Shown: positions 1-8,234, counted from the stretch's first letter. The stretch: DNA of 64,000 bases from Pseudomonas plecoglossicida NBRC 103162 = DSM 15088 (GCF_000730665.1 NZ_BBIV01000025.1:21489-85488); one strand, 5' to 3'. Notes: a model not told the origin generated them from the letters alone. Made by a program: numbers and translations.

Positions 1-354
1 CAGAAGGGCAAGGAGATGGAGCCGGCCCTGGATGCGGCGCTCGAGGGCGTTGCTATCGAGCAGGCCAAGTTCTACGACGGTCTGACCAAGCGAGACGAGA
101 TCAACACCCAGCAAGCGTTCGAAGAGGCCGAAAAGGACTCGCTGGATTACTACCGCGCCGGCATCGTGCTGTACGCCAAGCAGTCGGTGCGCTTGTCCAC
201 GGACTTCTTCCAGTCGGCAGGGGCCGATGCGTCGGCCAAGCCGTTTGAAGAAAGTCTGGGCAAAACCGCGCAGATGATCGAAGTATTTATATTCAAGCCA
301 TTGAATTTGCCGCGTGAAAAAAACATTGGCTTCCTATTTGCAGAAAAATCCTGA
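1..354 (+). CDS. C-terminal part of an unidentified protein (5' end outside window)
   Basis: The reading frame is open from the first base, so the gene starts upstream of the window; the ATG at 16 is only an internal methionine. The visible 118 residues are acidic, helical and Tyr-rich (KDSLDYYRAGIVLYAKQ), with a distant feel of DUF3829/YiiG-type lipoproteins, but I do not recognise it with confidence. From about base 285 the sequence becomes AT-rich and the last ~25 residues (VFIFKPLNLPREKNIG) look unlike the preceding part, so the natural C-terminus may have been replaced by a junction with other DNA. It overlaps the next small frame by 41 bases. Confidence 0.45.
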   Translation, partial: QKGKEMEPALDAALEGVAIEQAKFYDGLTKRDEINTQQAFEEAEKDSLDYYRAGIVLYAKQSVRLSTDFFQSAGADASAKPFEESLGKTAQMIEVFIFKPLNLPREKNIGFLFAEKS

Positions 355-508
355 TTGTAAGAGGTCTGGGAAAGTTCTGTGCTATCAATGCCAATCTTCG
401 AATATTTGGATGAAGCAGAGGTATGCTTCGCCGCGCGGGGTCATTCACTCACATATATGCAGGCAATGCGGTGTAGAGCTGTACCGCAGTATTCTGAAGA
501 ATGCCTAG
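314..508 (+). CDS. Small CxxC/CxxC (zinc-ribbon-like) protein, hypothetical
   Basis: A 64-residue basic protein with two CxxC pairs (CYQC near residue 23, CRQC near residue 50) that could bind one zinc ion. The start is GTG at 314 and no convincing ribosome binding site precedes it, so the true start may differ. It overlaps the end of the preceding frame. The regular Cys pairs and ordinary codon use argue that it is, or was, a real gene; its function is unknown to me. It lies just upstream of the insertion element and could be the end of a longer gene cut at the same junction that seems to disturb the preceding protein. Confidence 0.4.
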   Translation: MKKTLASYLQKNPDCKRSGKVLCYQCQSSNIWMKQRYASPRGVIHSHICRQCGVELYRSILKNA

Positions 509-573
509 GTCTGCCAATCGGTTACGCGAGTCAATTTTGACAGGTGTCTGACGACTCCCACCGGCTGCTTTCG

Positions 574-597
574 ACCCAGGCTGTGTGAAAACACCTG
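574..597 (+). repeat. Left inverted repeat of the IS1182-like element
   Basis: Contains AGGCTGTGTGAAAACAC, matched in inverted orientation at the right end. Located 46 bases before the transposase ATG. Confidence 0.6.
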
Positions 598-642
598 CGA
601 TTGTCTAACCTTCTGATTGTCGAGATCGTGGCGGGGACGATC

Positions 643-1385
643 ATGAAGTGGTTCATTGAGGGTGAGGCCCGGACGCAAGTCACGCTGCTGCCGGAGTGCC
701 TGGATGATTACATCACCGAAGAAAACCCTGTTCGGGTGGTTGACGTTTTCGTCGATGAACTCGACCTCGGAGCGCTCGGGTTCGAGGGTGTCGATCCGGC
801 TGCAACGGGTCGTCCGGCCTACCATCCAGCAGTCCTGCTGAAAATCTACATCTATGGCTACCTCAACCGGATTCAGTCCAGCCGCCGGCTTGAGCGCGAG
901 GCAGAGCGCAATGTCGAGCTGATCTGGTTAACGGGCCGATTGGCTCCTGACTTCAAAACGATTGCCGACTTTCGCCGAGACAACGGCAAAGCCATTCGCA
1001 GCGTCTGCCGGCAATTCGTGGTGCTTTACCGCAACCTCAATCTTTTCTCCCAGTCGATCATTGCCATCGACGGCAGCAAATTCAAAGCCGTAAATAACCG
1101 CGACCGCAACTTTACCCAGGGCAAGATCAAGGCGCGCATGCAGAGCAATATGGCGAACCAGGCACGCGCCGATTGGAGCATGACCCAGGAAAGATGAAGG
1201 TTCGCCGGCAGACGGTGGAGCATCCCTTCGGAACGCTCAAATACTGGATGGGAAGCACTCACTTCCTGACCAAAACCCTACCGAGGGTAAGCACCGAAAT
1301 GAGCCTTCACGTGCTTGCCTACAATCTCAAACGAATGATGAGCATCTTTGGTATCGCTGGGCTGATTGAAGCGATCAGGACTTGA
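643..1385 (+). pseudogene. IS1182-family transposase, broken by internal deletion
   Basis: The frame from ATG 643 gives a typical N-terminus (MKWFIEGEARTQ, then PAYHPAVLLKIYIYGYLNR and SIIAIDGSKFKAVN near residue 150), running into unrelated residues and a stop at 1197. The C-terminal part resumes in another frame (GKMKVRRQTVEHPFGTLK, then STEMSLHVLAYNLKRM), ending at 1385. The VEHPFGTLK block belongs to the end of the catalytic domain in this family. The central DDE region is therefore gone, with the junction near 1140-1170, and the product cannot be an active transposase. Confidence 0.75.
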
Positions 1386-1542
1386 GGCCAAGCATTTTTT
1401 TGCATCCGTATACGGCTATTCGGGCCGCTGCCGCGGCCCAAATAGCGCGGGCCGCGTCCGGTGCCAGACTGAGGTAGATCAGCACTTAGATCTGCTGAAT
1501 TGACAGGGTGCCCCAGCTTCTTTCGCTACTCGACGTACTTAC

Positions 1543-1563
1543 TTGCGTTTTCACACAGCCTGG
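1543..1563 (-). repeat. Right inverted repeat of the IS1182-like element
   Basis: GCGTTTTCACACAGCCTGG is the inverted counterpart of the left end. The 157 bases between the transposase stop and this repeat hold no gene. Confidence 0.6.
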
Positions 1564-1593
1564 ACCCAAAGTGGACATCTGGATGTTGGGGCC

Positions 1594-2106
1594 TTATCGC
1601 TCAGGTACAGGCAACACCGCTTCGCTGTTCCATTCACTCACTGGCCGGCTGAACAGGTTCTCGGTCTGGAAGTGCGCCATGCGCCATTGTCCTTCTTCAA
1701 GGGCGAAGCGCACCGTCAGCCTTGCTGCGTTCAAGTGCGAGGCGCCATCGGCAAAGGTGCTGGTCTGCAGCATCACCCAGCGGCCCAGGCCCTGGTCAGC
1801 CTCTGCCTCGATCACTTCGCTGGTCAGGAAGTGCACATTCAAGGCGAAGTGCGCCGGGGTCTTCATGTAAGTGGCGAACATCGCGCGGATCGCCTCGCGG
1901 CTGCGGTAGCCGCCGAAGCTGGCGGCATACTTGGCGCCTTTGCCTTCCCACACGGCGTCTTGGGTGAACAGTGCGGCCAGCTCGTCGAGCGGGGTGCTGG
2001 CGTCGAGCTGGTCGCACAGTTCCATGTAGCGGTTGATGCACACACGGATAGCCTGCTGGTTTTCGAAGCGTTGCAGGCGAGCTTGCAGGTCTTGGATATC
2101 GGGCAT
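1594..2106 (-). CDS. NTF2-like / SnoaL-domain protein
   Basis: A 170-residue protein with the SnoaL_4-type NTF2 fold pattern: an N-terminal helix (LQRFENQQAIRVCINRYME), an acidic turn with LDELAALFTQDAVWEG, then alternating strands such as HFLTSEVIEAE and WRMAHFQTENLF. Family members include small-molecule isomerases, dehydratases and ring-hydroxylating dioxygenase small subunits; no catalytic role can be assigned here. The start is ATG at 2106. It ends about 30 bases from the IS right end and runs in the same direction as the amidase gene upstream, separated from it by a hairpin repeat, so co-transcription is possible. Confident on fold, not on function. Confidence 0.75.
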   Translation of the reverse strand: MPDIQDLQARLQRFENQQAIRVCINRYMELCDQLDASTPLDELAALFTQDAVWEGKGAKYAASFGGYRSREAIRAMFATYMKTPAHFALNVHFLTSEVIEAEADQGLGRWVMLQTSTFADGASHLNAARLTVRFALEEGQWRMAHFQTENLFSRPVSEWNSEAVLPVPER

Positions 2107-2126
2107 GGGTATCAGATCTCTGTGTG

Positions 2127-2165
2127 TGTAGGAGCGGCCTTGTGTCGCGAAAGGCCGCTCCTACA
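2127..2165. repeat. REP-like hairpin
   Basis: Perfect 15-bp inverted repeat TGTAGGAGCGGCCTT / AAGGCCGCTCCTACA around a 9-base loop, in the gap between two minus-strand genes. This TAGGAGCGGCC type is a common Pseudomonas intergenic palindrome. It may attenuate read-through from the amidase gene. Confidence 0.6.
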
Positions 2166-2186
2166 GGGCGCAAGTGGCCGACAGGT

Positions 2187-3305
2187 TCAGTGGGTCGAAT
2201 AGAGGTTCAGTAACAGCCGCTCGGCCACGGCCAGCAGCTTTTCGTCAGCGCCCTTGGCGGCGACCAGTTGCAGGCCGACCGGCAAGCCGGCGCTGCTGCC
2301 CAGGGGAATGCTCAAGGCCGGGTGCCCCGACAGGTTGAACGGCCGCACCAGCGAGGTCATGCCCAGCACCGCTCGGGTGTCGGCGGCTTCTTCGAGGCGC
2401 AGCGGGAAGTCGGGCATGGTCGGCAGCGCCAGCACGTCGAAGCTGGCCAGGGCCTGGTCGACTTCCGCGGTGAAGCGGCGACGCACTTCTTCCGCCTCGG
2501 CCAGTGCGCTGTCGCTGGTCTGGCCCGCGGCGGCCAGGCGCCCGGCGATGTCGGCACCGACCTTGCCGGTTTCCAGCAAGTGGCCGCAGCCCTCGAAGGT
2601 CTCGCGGTTGATCACCACCATGCCCGCTTCATAGGCCGCGCCGAAGTGCTTGAGTTCGACATTGCCCAACGGCAGGCCGCTGGCTGTCAGGGCGCCGTGC
2701 ACCACCTTGTGGATGGCAGCCTCGGCGGTGACCCGCAGCACGCCGATGCGGGCCTTGGCCGGGACCTGGGCGGGGACGAAGGTGGGGTCGATCATGCTCA
2801 TGGCCCGTACCAGCATCGGCAGGCTGGCGGCAAACGGCCCGACGCAGTCCAGGCTGCTGCGCGCCGGCATCACACCTTTGCGGCTGACCCGGCCAAAGGT
2901 CGGCTTGAGGCCGAACACGCCGCAGCAGCAGGCCGGAATACGCACCGAGCCGCCGGTGTCGGTGCCCAGGCTGAAATCGGCCAGGCCCGCCGCCACGGCG
3001 GCCGCCGAACCACTGGACGAGCCGCCGGGAATGCGCCCGGGGAAGCGCGGGTTGGCCGCGGTGCCGGTGTAGTGGTTGATGCCGGTGGTGCCGAACGCCA
3101 GCTCGTGCAGGCTGACCTTGCCGGTCAGGCGCGCACCGTTGGCCAGCAGGTGGCTGACCACCTCGGCATGCCGTTCGGCCAGCGGTGCATGCTCCAGCGC
3201 CTGGCTGCAAGCGCGGGTCGCGGTACCGGCGACATCGATGGTGTCCTTGACCACGACACGGGGGCCGGCGCCGCCCAGGTCGAGGGTTTCAACTATGATT
3301 GTCAT
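2187..3305 (-). CDS. Amidase-signature family hydrolase
   Basis: A 372-residue protein of the amidase signature (AS) family, which hydrolyses C-N amide bonds through a Ser-cisSer-Lys triad. All three parts are visible: the Lys in VVVKDTIDVAGT, the Gly/Ser-rich signature GGSSSGSAAAVAAG, and the nucleophile region DTGGSVRIPA followed by GVFGLKPTFGRVS. The protein is shorter than GatA (about 480) and has no membrane segment, so it is a soluble cytoplasmic amidase of unknown substrate rather than the tRNA amidotransferase subunit. ATG 3305 is preferred over an upstream TTG at 3314. It is transcribed divergently from the broken MarR gene, a usual arrangement for regulator and target. Confidence 0.88.
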   Translation of the reverse strand: MTIIVETLDLGGAGPRVVVKDTIDVAGTATRACSQALEHAPLAERHAEVVSHLLANGARLTGKVSLHELAFGTTGINHYTGTAANPRFPGRIPGGSSSGSAAAVAAGLADFSLGTDTGGSVRIPACCCGVFGLKPTFGRVSRKGVMPARSSLDCVGPFAASLPMLVRAMSMIDPTFVPAQVPAKARIGVLRVTAEAAIHKVVHGALTASGLPLGNVELKHFGAAYEAGMVVINRETFEGCGHLLETGKVGADIAGRLAAAGQTSDSALAEAEEVRRRFTAEVDQALASFDVLALPTMPDFPLRLEEAADTRAVLGMTSLVRPFNLSGHPALSIPLGSSAGLPVGLQLVAAKGADEKLLAVAERLLLNLYSTH

Positions 3306-3478
3306 TGTTATCAAGCCTGTTCAGGAGGGGATGCCAGACCACGGTCCAGCGCTTAAAATGCGCGGCAATTACGTGAAATGTCAACTGAATATTCCAGTAT
3401 TGTTTGACCTGCACCGGTAGCCAAATGCGCGGAAACGTCTATGATGGCGCCGACTATTTCCGCACAAGTAGTGAATCG

Positions 3479-3948
3479 ATGAGCAACTCGAAGAACACAG
3501 GCCCTAGCCACCACGACCCGGCCAGCGAAGCGTTTCGCAAGGAAGATTTCCCTTTCTACTGGCGCATGGGCGCTACACCCAGAACATGGAACGTCTGCTC
3601 AAGAAGATCGACCTCGACGTGCCCCGTTGGCGCGTGCTGTGGATCCTCAACGAGAACGGTGAGTCGAGCATTTCGGAAATTTCCACCCATGCCATCGCCA
3701 AGCTGTCGACCATCACCAAGATCGTCTACCGCATGAAGGACGACGGCCTGGTGGAAACCTCGCCAAGCCCCGAGGACGGGCGGGTGACCCAGGTGCGTAT
3801 CACCGAGGTCGGCCTGCAGAACATCGAGCGCATGCAGGACGTCACCCGCGAGCTGTTCCAGCGCAGCTTCAAGGGGCTGACCGAAGCCCAGGTGCAACGG
3901 CTCAACCGCATGCTGGAAGTGGTGTTCCACAACCTGGAAACGCTCTGA
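3479..3948 (+). pseudogene. MarR-family transcriptional regulator, frameshifted
   Basis: The N-terminus (MSNSKNTGPSHHDPASEAF, then FPFYW) runs in one frame from ATG 3479, and the rest (HGRYTQNMERLLKKIDLDV, winged-helix block LSTITKIVYRMKDDGLVE, wing PEDGRVTQVRITEVG) runs in the next frame to 3948. The change falls at about 3561-3565, between FPFYW and HGRY, where the family normally has about four more residues. A ten-base deletion would explain it. The longest intact remnant from ATG 3586 lacks the first dimerisation helices. Either the gene is inactive or there is a sequencing error. It sits between the divergent amidase gene and a convergent porin-like gene, and may once have controlled one of them. 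Confidence 0.75.
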
Positions 3949-3955
3949 CTGCAAA

Positions 3956-3972
3956 GGGGCGCGTCGCGCCCC
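3956..3972. terminator. GC-rich hairpin between convergent genes
   Basis: GGGGCGC-GTC-GCGCCCC lies 7 bases after the MarR stop and 6 bases before the stop of the opposite porin-like gene. The position suits a shared terminator, but there is no T-run. Confidence 0.4.
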
Positions 3973-3978
3973 CGCCGA

Positions 3979-5298
3979 TCAGAAGGTGCTGACGAAGACC
4001 ACCTGGGTGTACAGGTTGTTGTTGTCGTTGCCCAGTTGCGTGCCGCCTTGTTCGAAGCTGCGATCGGGTTGATACAGGCCCACCAGCGGCACCACCATCA
4101 AGTGGTCGTTGATCGTCCATTCGGCATACAGGTCCAGCTCGCGGCCGTCCGCGTTGCCCAGGCTGCGGTCGATGGTGTCGAACTTGAACCACAGGGCGCC
4201 GAGGTTCAGCGACGGGGTCGGGCTGACCGTCAGGCCGACCTTCTGGATCCGCGCATTGCTGTTGAACGGGCTGGCATAGTTGCCGGCCACTTCGCCCTGG
4301 AACCAGGTGCCCAGGCCGCGGCCGAGCCCGTAGAACAGGGTGTCGTACTGCTCCGAGAAGCGGCTGTAGCGGTAGCTGATGTTCGGCTGCCACGGCAGGT
4401 CGGCGAAGGTCCAGCCGGCTTCCAGGTACCAGGCATCCTCGGTGCTGGTGTGGGGTTTGTCCTGGGTGGCGTACTCGCCAGACAGGAACAGGTTCTCCAC
4501 CCCGGCATTGCCCTGGCCGCGCAGGCTGTAGGTCTTCATGCCGTCACGTTCCAGCTGCTGCGGCGAAGCAAACTCTTCGTCGACATGGGTGGTGCCGATG
4601 TAGGTCAGGCCGACGGTGCCGGGCTCTGCCACGTGTTCCAGGGTAGCCACGTGCATTTCGGTCTTGGCCTGGGCGCGGTTGTCCGATTGCAGCCACATCA
4701 GGTCGCCGCGCCAGCCCTGGCTGCCGCCCAGGCGCAGCACGGCGGTCTTGTCGAAGCTCTTGCGCGCCGCCAGATAGTAGGCGCCGCCACGGTTGAACTC
4801 GCCGTCGGCCAGGCCCTTGCCGACGTTGAGCGAGTCGCCCTGGATCAGGAAGCCGTCACCCACTGCCACCATCTGCTTGCCGAAGGACAGGTCGATGCCG
4901 TCCTCGCCCAGCATGGGCACCAGGTTGCCGGACTTCCAGCCGAGGTAGGCGTCCTCGATCTTGGTGGTGCGTTCGCTGCCGTCGCTGAAGCCTGCTGCGT
5001 CGCCATCGCCCCAGGTGCCGGAGCTGAGCAGGGCGAAGGCGCCGTACGTCGAGCCGGCGTCGCCCAGGCGCTGGTCGCCGCTCAGGCCGTACTTGATGTA
5101 GCCCTCGCGCCACGACGTGGAGCCTTCCTGGTCACGGGCGATGGCGTAGCTTTCCTCACTGTGGAACGCACCGAACACGGCCTCGATATTGGCGTTGAGG
5201 TGACGCTCGGCGTCGCCGTAGAGCTCCAGGGCGGACGCCTGCAGCGAGACCCCGGCGAGCACGGCGGCCAGGGTGAGACGGAACGGGCGGTGCAGCAT
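3979..5298 (-). CDS. Outer-membrane beta-barrel protein, alginate-export/AlgE-like
   Basis: A 439-residue protein with a clear signal peptide (MLHRPFRLTLAAVLAGV, cleavage after ASA near residue 22) followed by alternating aromatic strands, Gly/Asp-rich turns and a terminal Phe in the last strand (YTQVVFVSTF), all typical of outer-membrane barrels. Strand patterns such as AWYLEAGWTFADLPWQPNISYRYSRF recall the alginate-export family, whose members are substrate-specific porins. ATG 5298 is chosen because AGGAAG lies 7 bases upstream and the signal peptide starts there. Neighbours are a c-type cytochrome and a FeaR-like regulator upstream on the same strand, suggesting uptake and oxidation of one substrate, but this is inference. 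Confidence 0.75.
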   Translation of the reverse strand: MLHRPFRLTLAAVLAGVSLQASALELYGDAERHLNANIEAVFGAFHSEESYAIARDQEGSTSWREGYIKYGLSGDQRLGDAGSTYGAFALLSSGTWGDGDAAGFSDGSERTTKIEDAYLGWKSGNLVPMLGEDGIDLSFGKQMVAVGDGFLIQGDSLNVGKGLADGEFNRGGAYYLAARKSFDKTAVLRLGGSQGWRGDLMWLQSDNRAQAKTEMHVATLEHVAEPGTVGLTYIGTTHVDEEFASPQQLERDGMKTYSLRGQGNAGVENLFLSGEYATQDKPHTSTEDAWYLEAGWTFADLPWQPNISYRYSRFSEQYDTLFYGLGRGLGTWFQGEVAGNYASPFNSNARIQKVGLTVSPTPSLNLGALWFKFDTIDRSLGNADGRELDLYAEWTINDHLMVVPLVGLYQPDRSFEQGGTQLGNDNNNLYTQVVFVSTF

Positions 5299-5418
5299 GG
5301 TCTGGCTTCCTTTGTTATGGGTTTGGCAGAAGTTCCGAAGACATGCCACGGATCATGCAGGAAGCCCCGACGCAGGTTTTTGCCCTGGCTGCCAGTTGCC
5401 TTTGGCAGCGTGCCAAAA

Positions 5419-5449
5419 CGCCAAAGGCCCCGTTGCGGGGCCTTTGGCG
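5419..5449 (-). terminator. Strong hairpin, probable terminator of the cytochrome gene
   Basis: CGCCAAAGGCCCC and its exact complement GGGGCCTTTGGCG flank a short loop, followed on the minus strand by CGTTTTGG. It lies 14 bases after the cytochrome stop codon and upstream of the porin-like gene, which probably has its own promoter. Confidence 0.6.
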
Positions 5450-5462
5450 GACAAGTACAGGG

Positions 5463-5861
5463 TTACTTGAGGCTGGCGAGGAAGCAGGTCACGGCCTGGC
5501 GTTCGACGGCGTCGTGCAAGCCGGCGTAAGGCATGTAGGTACCCGGCACGGCGGCCTGCGGCTGCTCGATGAAGGCGCTGATGCCCTGGGCGGTCCAGGC
5601 GGCCTGGCGCGACTTCATGGCCTGCGAATAGTTGGCGCCCGCCACGGTCCCTGGGGTACGGCCCAGCACATCGTGCAGGTTCGGGCCCATCATGGTCGGG
5701 CCGTTCTTCTGCGAGGAGTGGCACGCCGCGCAGTCACGGGCGAATACCTGTTCGCCTTGCTGGGCCTGCGGGGCGGCGCATTCTTCGGCCAGCGCCAGGG
5801 GGCTGGCCAGGGTGGCGAGCAGGAAAGGGATGGCGAATTTGCTGGGGATGAAGGTCGACAT
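5463..5861 (-). CDS. Class I cytochrome c, periplasmic
   Basis: A 132-residue exported cytochrome: signal peptide MSTFIPSKFAIPFLLATLAS (cleaved before EECAAPQ), one haem-binding CAACH motif near residue 43, and a distal methionine in the GTYMPYAGL segment. The layout matches mitochondrial-type cytochromes c that serve as small electron carriers for periplasmic dehydrogenases. ATG 5861 starts the signal peptide. The gene is flanked upstream by a REP pair and a FeaR-like regulator, and downstream by a terminator-like hairpin and the outer-membrane protein. Its electron donor is not encoded in the window. Confidence 0.88.
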   Translation of the reverse strand: MSTFIPSKFAIPFLLATLASPLALAEECAAPQAQQGEQVFARDCAACHSSQKNGPTMMGPNLHDVLGRTPGTVAGANYSQAMKSRQAAWTAQGISAFIEQPQAAVPGTYMPYAGLHDAVERQAVTCFLASLK

Positions 5862-6000
5862 CAGTACGGTTCCAGGGTTGTTTCTTGTTGGTTTATGGCT
5901 GGATTGTGCGCCAGCCTGGCGCGTTGGGTTTTGCTGTGCCTGCCAGGCCGTTTGCCGGGGGTGCCAGGTGGTCACGAAAGCCTGAGTCGAACCTTGTGGT

Positions 6001-6073
6001 GTGGGAGCCGGCTTGCCGGCGATGAGGCCAGAGCAGGCTGTTCGGGCCCTGTCGCCGGCAAGCCGGCTCCCAC
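6001..6073. repeat. Inverted pair of REP elements
   Basis: GTGGGAGCCGGCTTGCCGGC at 6001 faces its complement at about 6053-6073, a divergent pair (BIME-like) typical of the P. putida group. It sits in the 283-base gap between the cytochrome gene and the FeaR-like gene, which otherwise shows no coding signal. Confidence 0.85.
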
Positions 6074-6144
6074 ATCGGTTTCGCACCAGTCTTCAAGACC
6101 ATGGGCAAGACAATTGCTCCCACAGAAGCCTGACAGGCGACCAC

Positions 6145-7059
6145 TCAGTTGGCGTGGCGCTTGCGGTATTCCCCAGGCGTCATGCCGAAACGGGCCTTGA
6201 ATGCGGTGCTGAAATAGCTCGAATCGGAGAAGCCCCAGGCATAGCCGAGCGACGAGACTTTCTGGTCCATGGCCGGGTTGCGCAGGCTTTCGGCGCAGAA
6301 GTCGAGGCGGCGGTTACGGATGTACTGGGCGATCACCAGCTCGTGCTTGGCAAAGATGCGGTACAGGCTGCGCATGGAAATCCCCACTTCGCCGGCGATG
6401 AACTCGGGGCTCAGGCCTTCGCAGGTGATGTTCTGGTCGATCAGCGCCAGGGCCTTGCGGAACATGCGCTCATGGCTGCCGGGCACGCTGTCGTGGCAGA
6501 TGGCCGGGCGCAGCAGGGCGATCAGTGCGTCCAGCACCGCCAGGCTTTCATTGTTGGCCATGTGCTGGGTCCGTCCGGCTTCGAGCATCATCTGCCGCGC
6601 CATGCTGGCCAGCGGCATCTTCGCCTCGATGCGCTTGGCGCAGGTCACGCCGACGCCGCGGGTGCCGCTTTGCACCTGGGCCCGCGGCAAAATCAGCGAC
6701 AGTTGCCGGGAGCGCTCATGAAAGTGCATGTCCAGCGGGGCGCTGGCATCGATCAGGGTCAGGTCGCCGGCCTGCAGCTCGATGCATGCCTGCTGGTGCT
6801 CGATGCGCGAAGTCCCGGCCAGTTGCAGCACCGCATAGTAGTTGTCGGCACCACTGGCACGGATTTCCCGCGGGCCGCGAAACAGGTTCACTTGGGTCAT
6901 GTCGACGATGCTCATGGAAATCTGGCCTACCTGGCATTTTTCCAGTTGGCCGACGAAGCCTGGGTCGAGCTTGCGACCGTTGAAATGGCCACAGGCTTCA
7001 TTGACCTGGTTGAGCCAGGCCTGGAAGTGGTCGTCGGTAACACGGCTTGCAGGGGTCAT
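6145..7059 (-). CDS. AraC-family transcriptional regulator, FeaR-like
   Basis: A 304-residue regulator. The N-terminal ~170 residues form the AraC-binding-2 sensory region (ISMSIVDMTQVNLFRGPREI, DLTLIDASAPLDMHF), and the C-terminal ~100 residues carry two helix-turn-helix units (FIAGEVGISMRSLYRIFAK and SLGYAWGFSDSSYFSTAFK) ending in the family signature FGMTPGEYRKRHA. Length and domain order match FeaR, which activates aromatic amine/aldehyde oxidation in enteric bacteria. ATG 7059 has GAGG upstream. The cytochrome and porin genes just downstream are plausible targets; substrate identity is not shown by the sequence. Confidence 0.82.
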   Translation of the reverse strand: MTPASRVTDDHFQAWLNQVNEACGHFNGRKLDPGFVGQLEKCQVGQISMSIVDMTQVNLFRGPREIRASGADNYYAVLQLAGTSRIEHQQACIELQAGDLTLIDASAPLDMHFHERSRQLSLILPRAQVQSGTRGVGVTCAKRIEAKMPLASMARQMMLEAGRTQHMANNESLAVLDALIALLRPAICHDSVPGSHERMFRKALALIDQNITCEGLSPEFIAGEVGISMRSLYRIFAKHELVIAQYIRNRRLDFCAESLRNPAMDQKVSSLGYAWGFSDSSYFSTAFKARFGMTPGEYRKRHAN

Positions 7060-7355
7060 GGATGCCTCGCACGGTATGACGTGGAACGGCTCGCTTGGGC
7101 GAGCTCTTGGAATTTGGGTTATGCATTACTATTCACTTGAAAATTCAAGCAAAAATCGGGCCTGAATGAAGGCTTCGTTGCCTTGGATTAGACGCAAGTC
7201 ATTGAAAGCAAAGAAGTTAAAGCAATGACAGGAATGTGCGTAGGAAGCAGCAGGGGATGGAAAATGCAGCGACACTGCCCGCAGTTGTAGCATTTTGAAA
7301 CGTTAGTGTTTCCCTTGAGGGCAGGGCGTGGCCCATTTGCCGCGCCATGCTGGCT
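7060..7355. other. Intergenic stretch without a gene
   Basis: About 300 bases, moderately AT-rich near 7100-7300, containing presumed promoter sequence of the FeaR-like gene. No coding pattern, repeat or clear operator was seen. Confidence 0.5.
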
Positions 7356-7574
7356 TCATCGCTTTTCCAGGACGTACCCGACGCCTCTGAGCGTGTGGAT
7401 GAGCCTGGAGTCGAATGGGTCGTCTATCTTCGCGCGCAGCCTGCGAATCGAGACCTCGACGACGTTGGTGTCGCAGTCGAAGTTCATGTCCCAGACCTGG
7501 GAGATGATCTGCGTGCGGCTCAGCACCACACCAGCATGGCGCATCAGGTAATGCAGCAGGGCGAATTCGCCCTT
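7356..7574 (-). pseudogene. C-terminal fragment of an OmpR-type response regulator (CzcR/CopR-like)
   Basis: About 72 residues from EFALLHYLMRHAGVVLSR to the true C-terminus HTLRGVGYVLEKR: the winged-helix DNA-binding domain of a heavy-metal response regulator, including the recognition region DTNVVEVSIRRLRAKID. The receiver domain with its phosphorylated Asp is absent. The upstream part of the same open frame encodes OprD porin sequence, fused near position 7574. In related genomes a czcRS or copRS pair lies beside czcCBA; here only this remnant survives, so the neighbouring efflux operon must be controlled from elsewhere. Confidence 0.8.
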
Positions 7575-7931
7575 GTCGTCGGTGCGCATGTAGACCTGGT
7601 TGGCGTTCGAGTAGTCGGCGTCAGAACCCCTGGCATAGCGGGTCATGAACGACAGGCCGGGGATGCCATAGTGCGTCATGTTCAAGTCGTAACGCAGCAT
7701 CCACGAGCGTTCGTTCGGCGAGTTGAAGTCGCTGTACTGGATCGAGTTGTCGAGGAAGATCGAGTCCGACTGACGCAGGTAGTCGAAATCGTCGTCGCCG
7801 TTGTTGCGCTGGTGCGACAGCGCCAGGGTGTGCGCCCCGTACTGCACGCCCAGCTTGGCACTCCAGATGTCGTTGTCGAACTCGCCCAGGCGCTGCTTGC
7901 CCTCATCGACGGCCTTGTAGAGGTTGAAGCC
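7575..7931 (-). pseudogene. OprD-family porin fragment (middle part)
   Basis: About 119 residues beginning GFNLYKAVDEGKQRLGEFDN, continuing with GAHTLALSHQRNNGDDDFDY and SIQYSDFNSPNERSWMLRYD, and ending RYARGSDADYSNAN, all typical of OprD-family barrels. It is cut at 7931, immediately preceded by an in-frame stop, and is fused at its other end to the response-regulator fragment. The section that should precede it is found next door on the opposite strand. The product cannot form a complete 16-18-stranded barrel. Confidence 0.8.
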
Positions 7932-7962
7932 TCATCAGCACGTTCAACTCCGGCTTCACGCC

Positions 7963-8181
7963 ATGAGCCAGCCGGTCTCCAGCAACCTCGACGACAACTT
8001 CGAGACCTTCTGTGCCGGGCCGGTCAACTCGCCCTGGATCGGTTACGGCGGCGGTGATTACCAGGTCAACGGCAACTTCACCGTGAGCCTGTACGCCAGC
8101 CAGCTGAAAGACGTCTGGAATCAGTACTACGCGGGCACCAGCGTTGCCTATCCGCTGAGTGACGACCTGGCGCTGATCGGC
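7963..8181 (+). pseudogene. OprD-family porin fragment, inverted relative to its neighbour
   Basis: About 73 residues, from SQPVSSNLDDNFETF through NSPWIGYGGGDYQVNGNFTV and SLYASQLKDVWNQYYAG to YPLSDDLALIG. In intact OprD-family proteins this section comes directly before the piece at 7575-7931, yet here it lies on the plus strand. The final residues LALIG would join GFNLYK to restore the normal sequence. An inversion of roughly 250 bases (about 7932-8181) explains both broken ends. The surrounding residues in the open frame are out of context. Confidence 0.72.
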
Positions 8182-8234
8182 CCGCGTGGGTCGATATGGC
8201 TGTTCAGTTGCCCCAGCCACTTCAACGGTTTCTA

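Larger units (their letters stand above)
574..1563. mobile_element. Internally deleted IS1182-like insertion element
   Basis: About 990 bp bounded by inverted ends: CCAGGCTGTGTGAAAAC at 576-592 and its near-complement GTTTTCACACAGCCTGG at 1547-1563. Between them lies a transposase whose N- and C-terminal parts are recognisable but whose catalytic middle is missing. IS1182-family elements are normally about 1.6-1.9 kb, so more than 600 bp has probably been lost. Because both ends survive, an intact relative elsewhere in the genome could in principle move it; it cannot move itself. I could not identify a target-site duplication with confidence. Confidence 0.7.

Noticed and set aside
2127..2165. 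CRISPR-like repeats formed by the various intergenic palindromes
   Set aside because: The palindromes are isolated or paired REP elements without regular spacing or spacers; no cas genes are present.
6145..7059. Assignment of the AraC regulator as FeaR itself
   Set aside because: Domain layout fits, but no amine oxidase or aldehyde dehydrogenase genes are nearby, so only FeaR-like is claimed.
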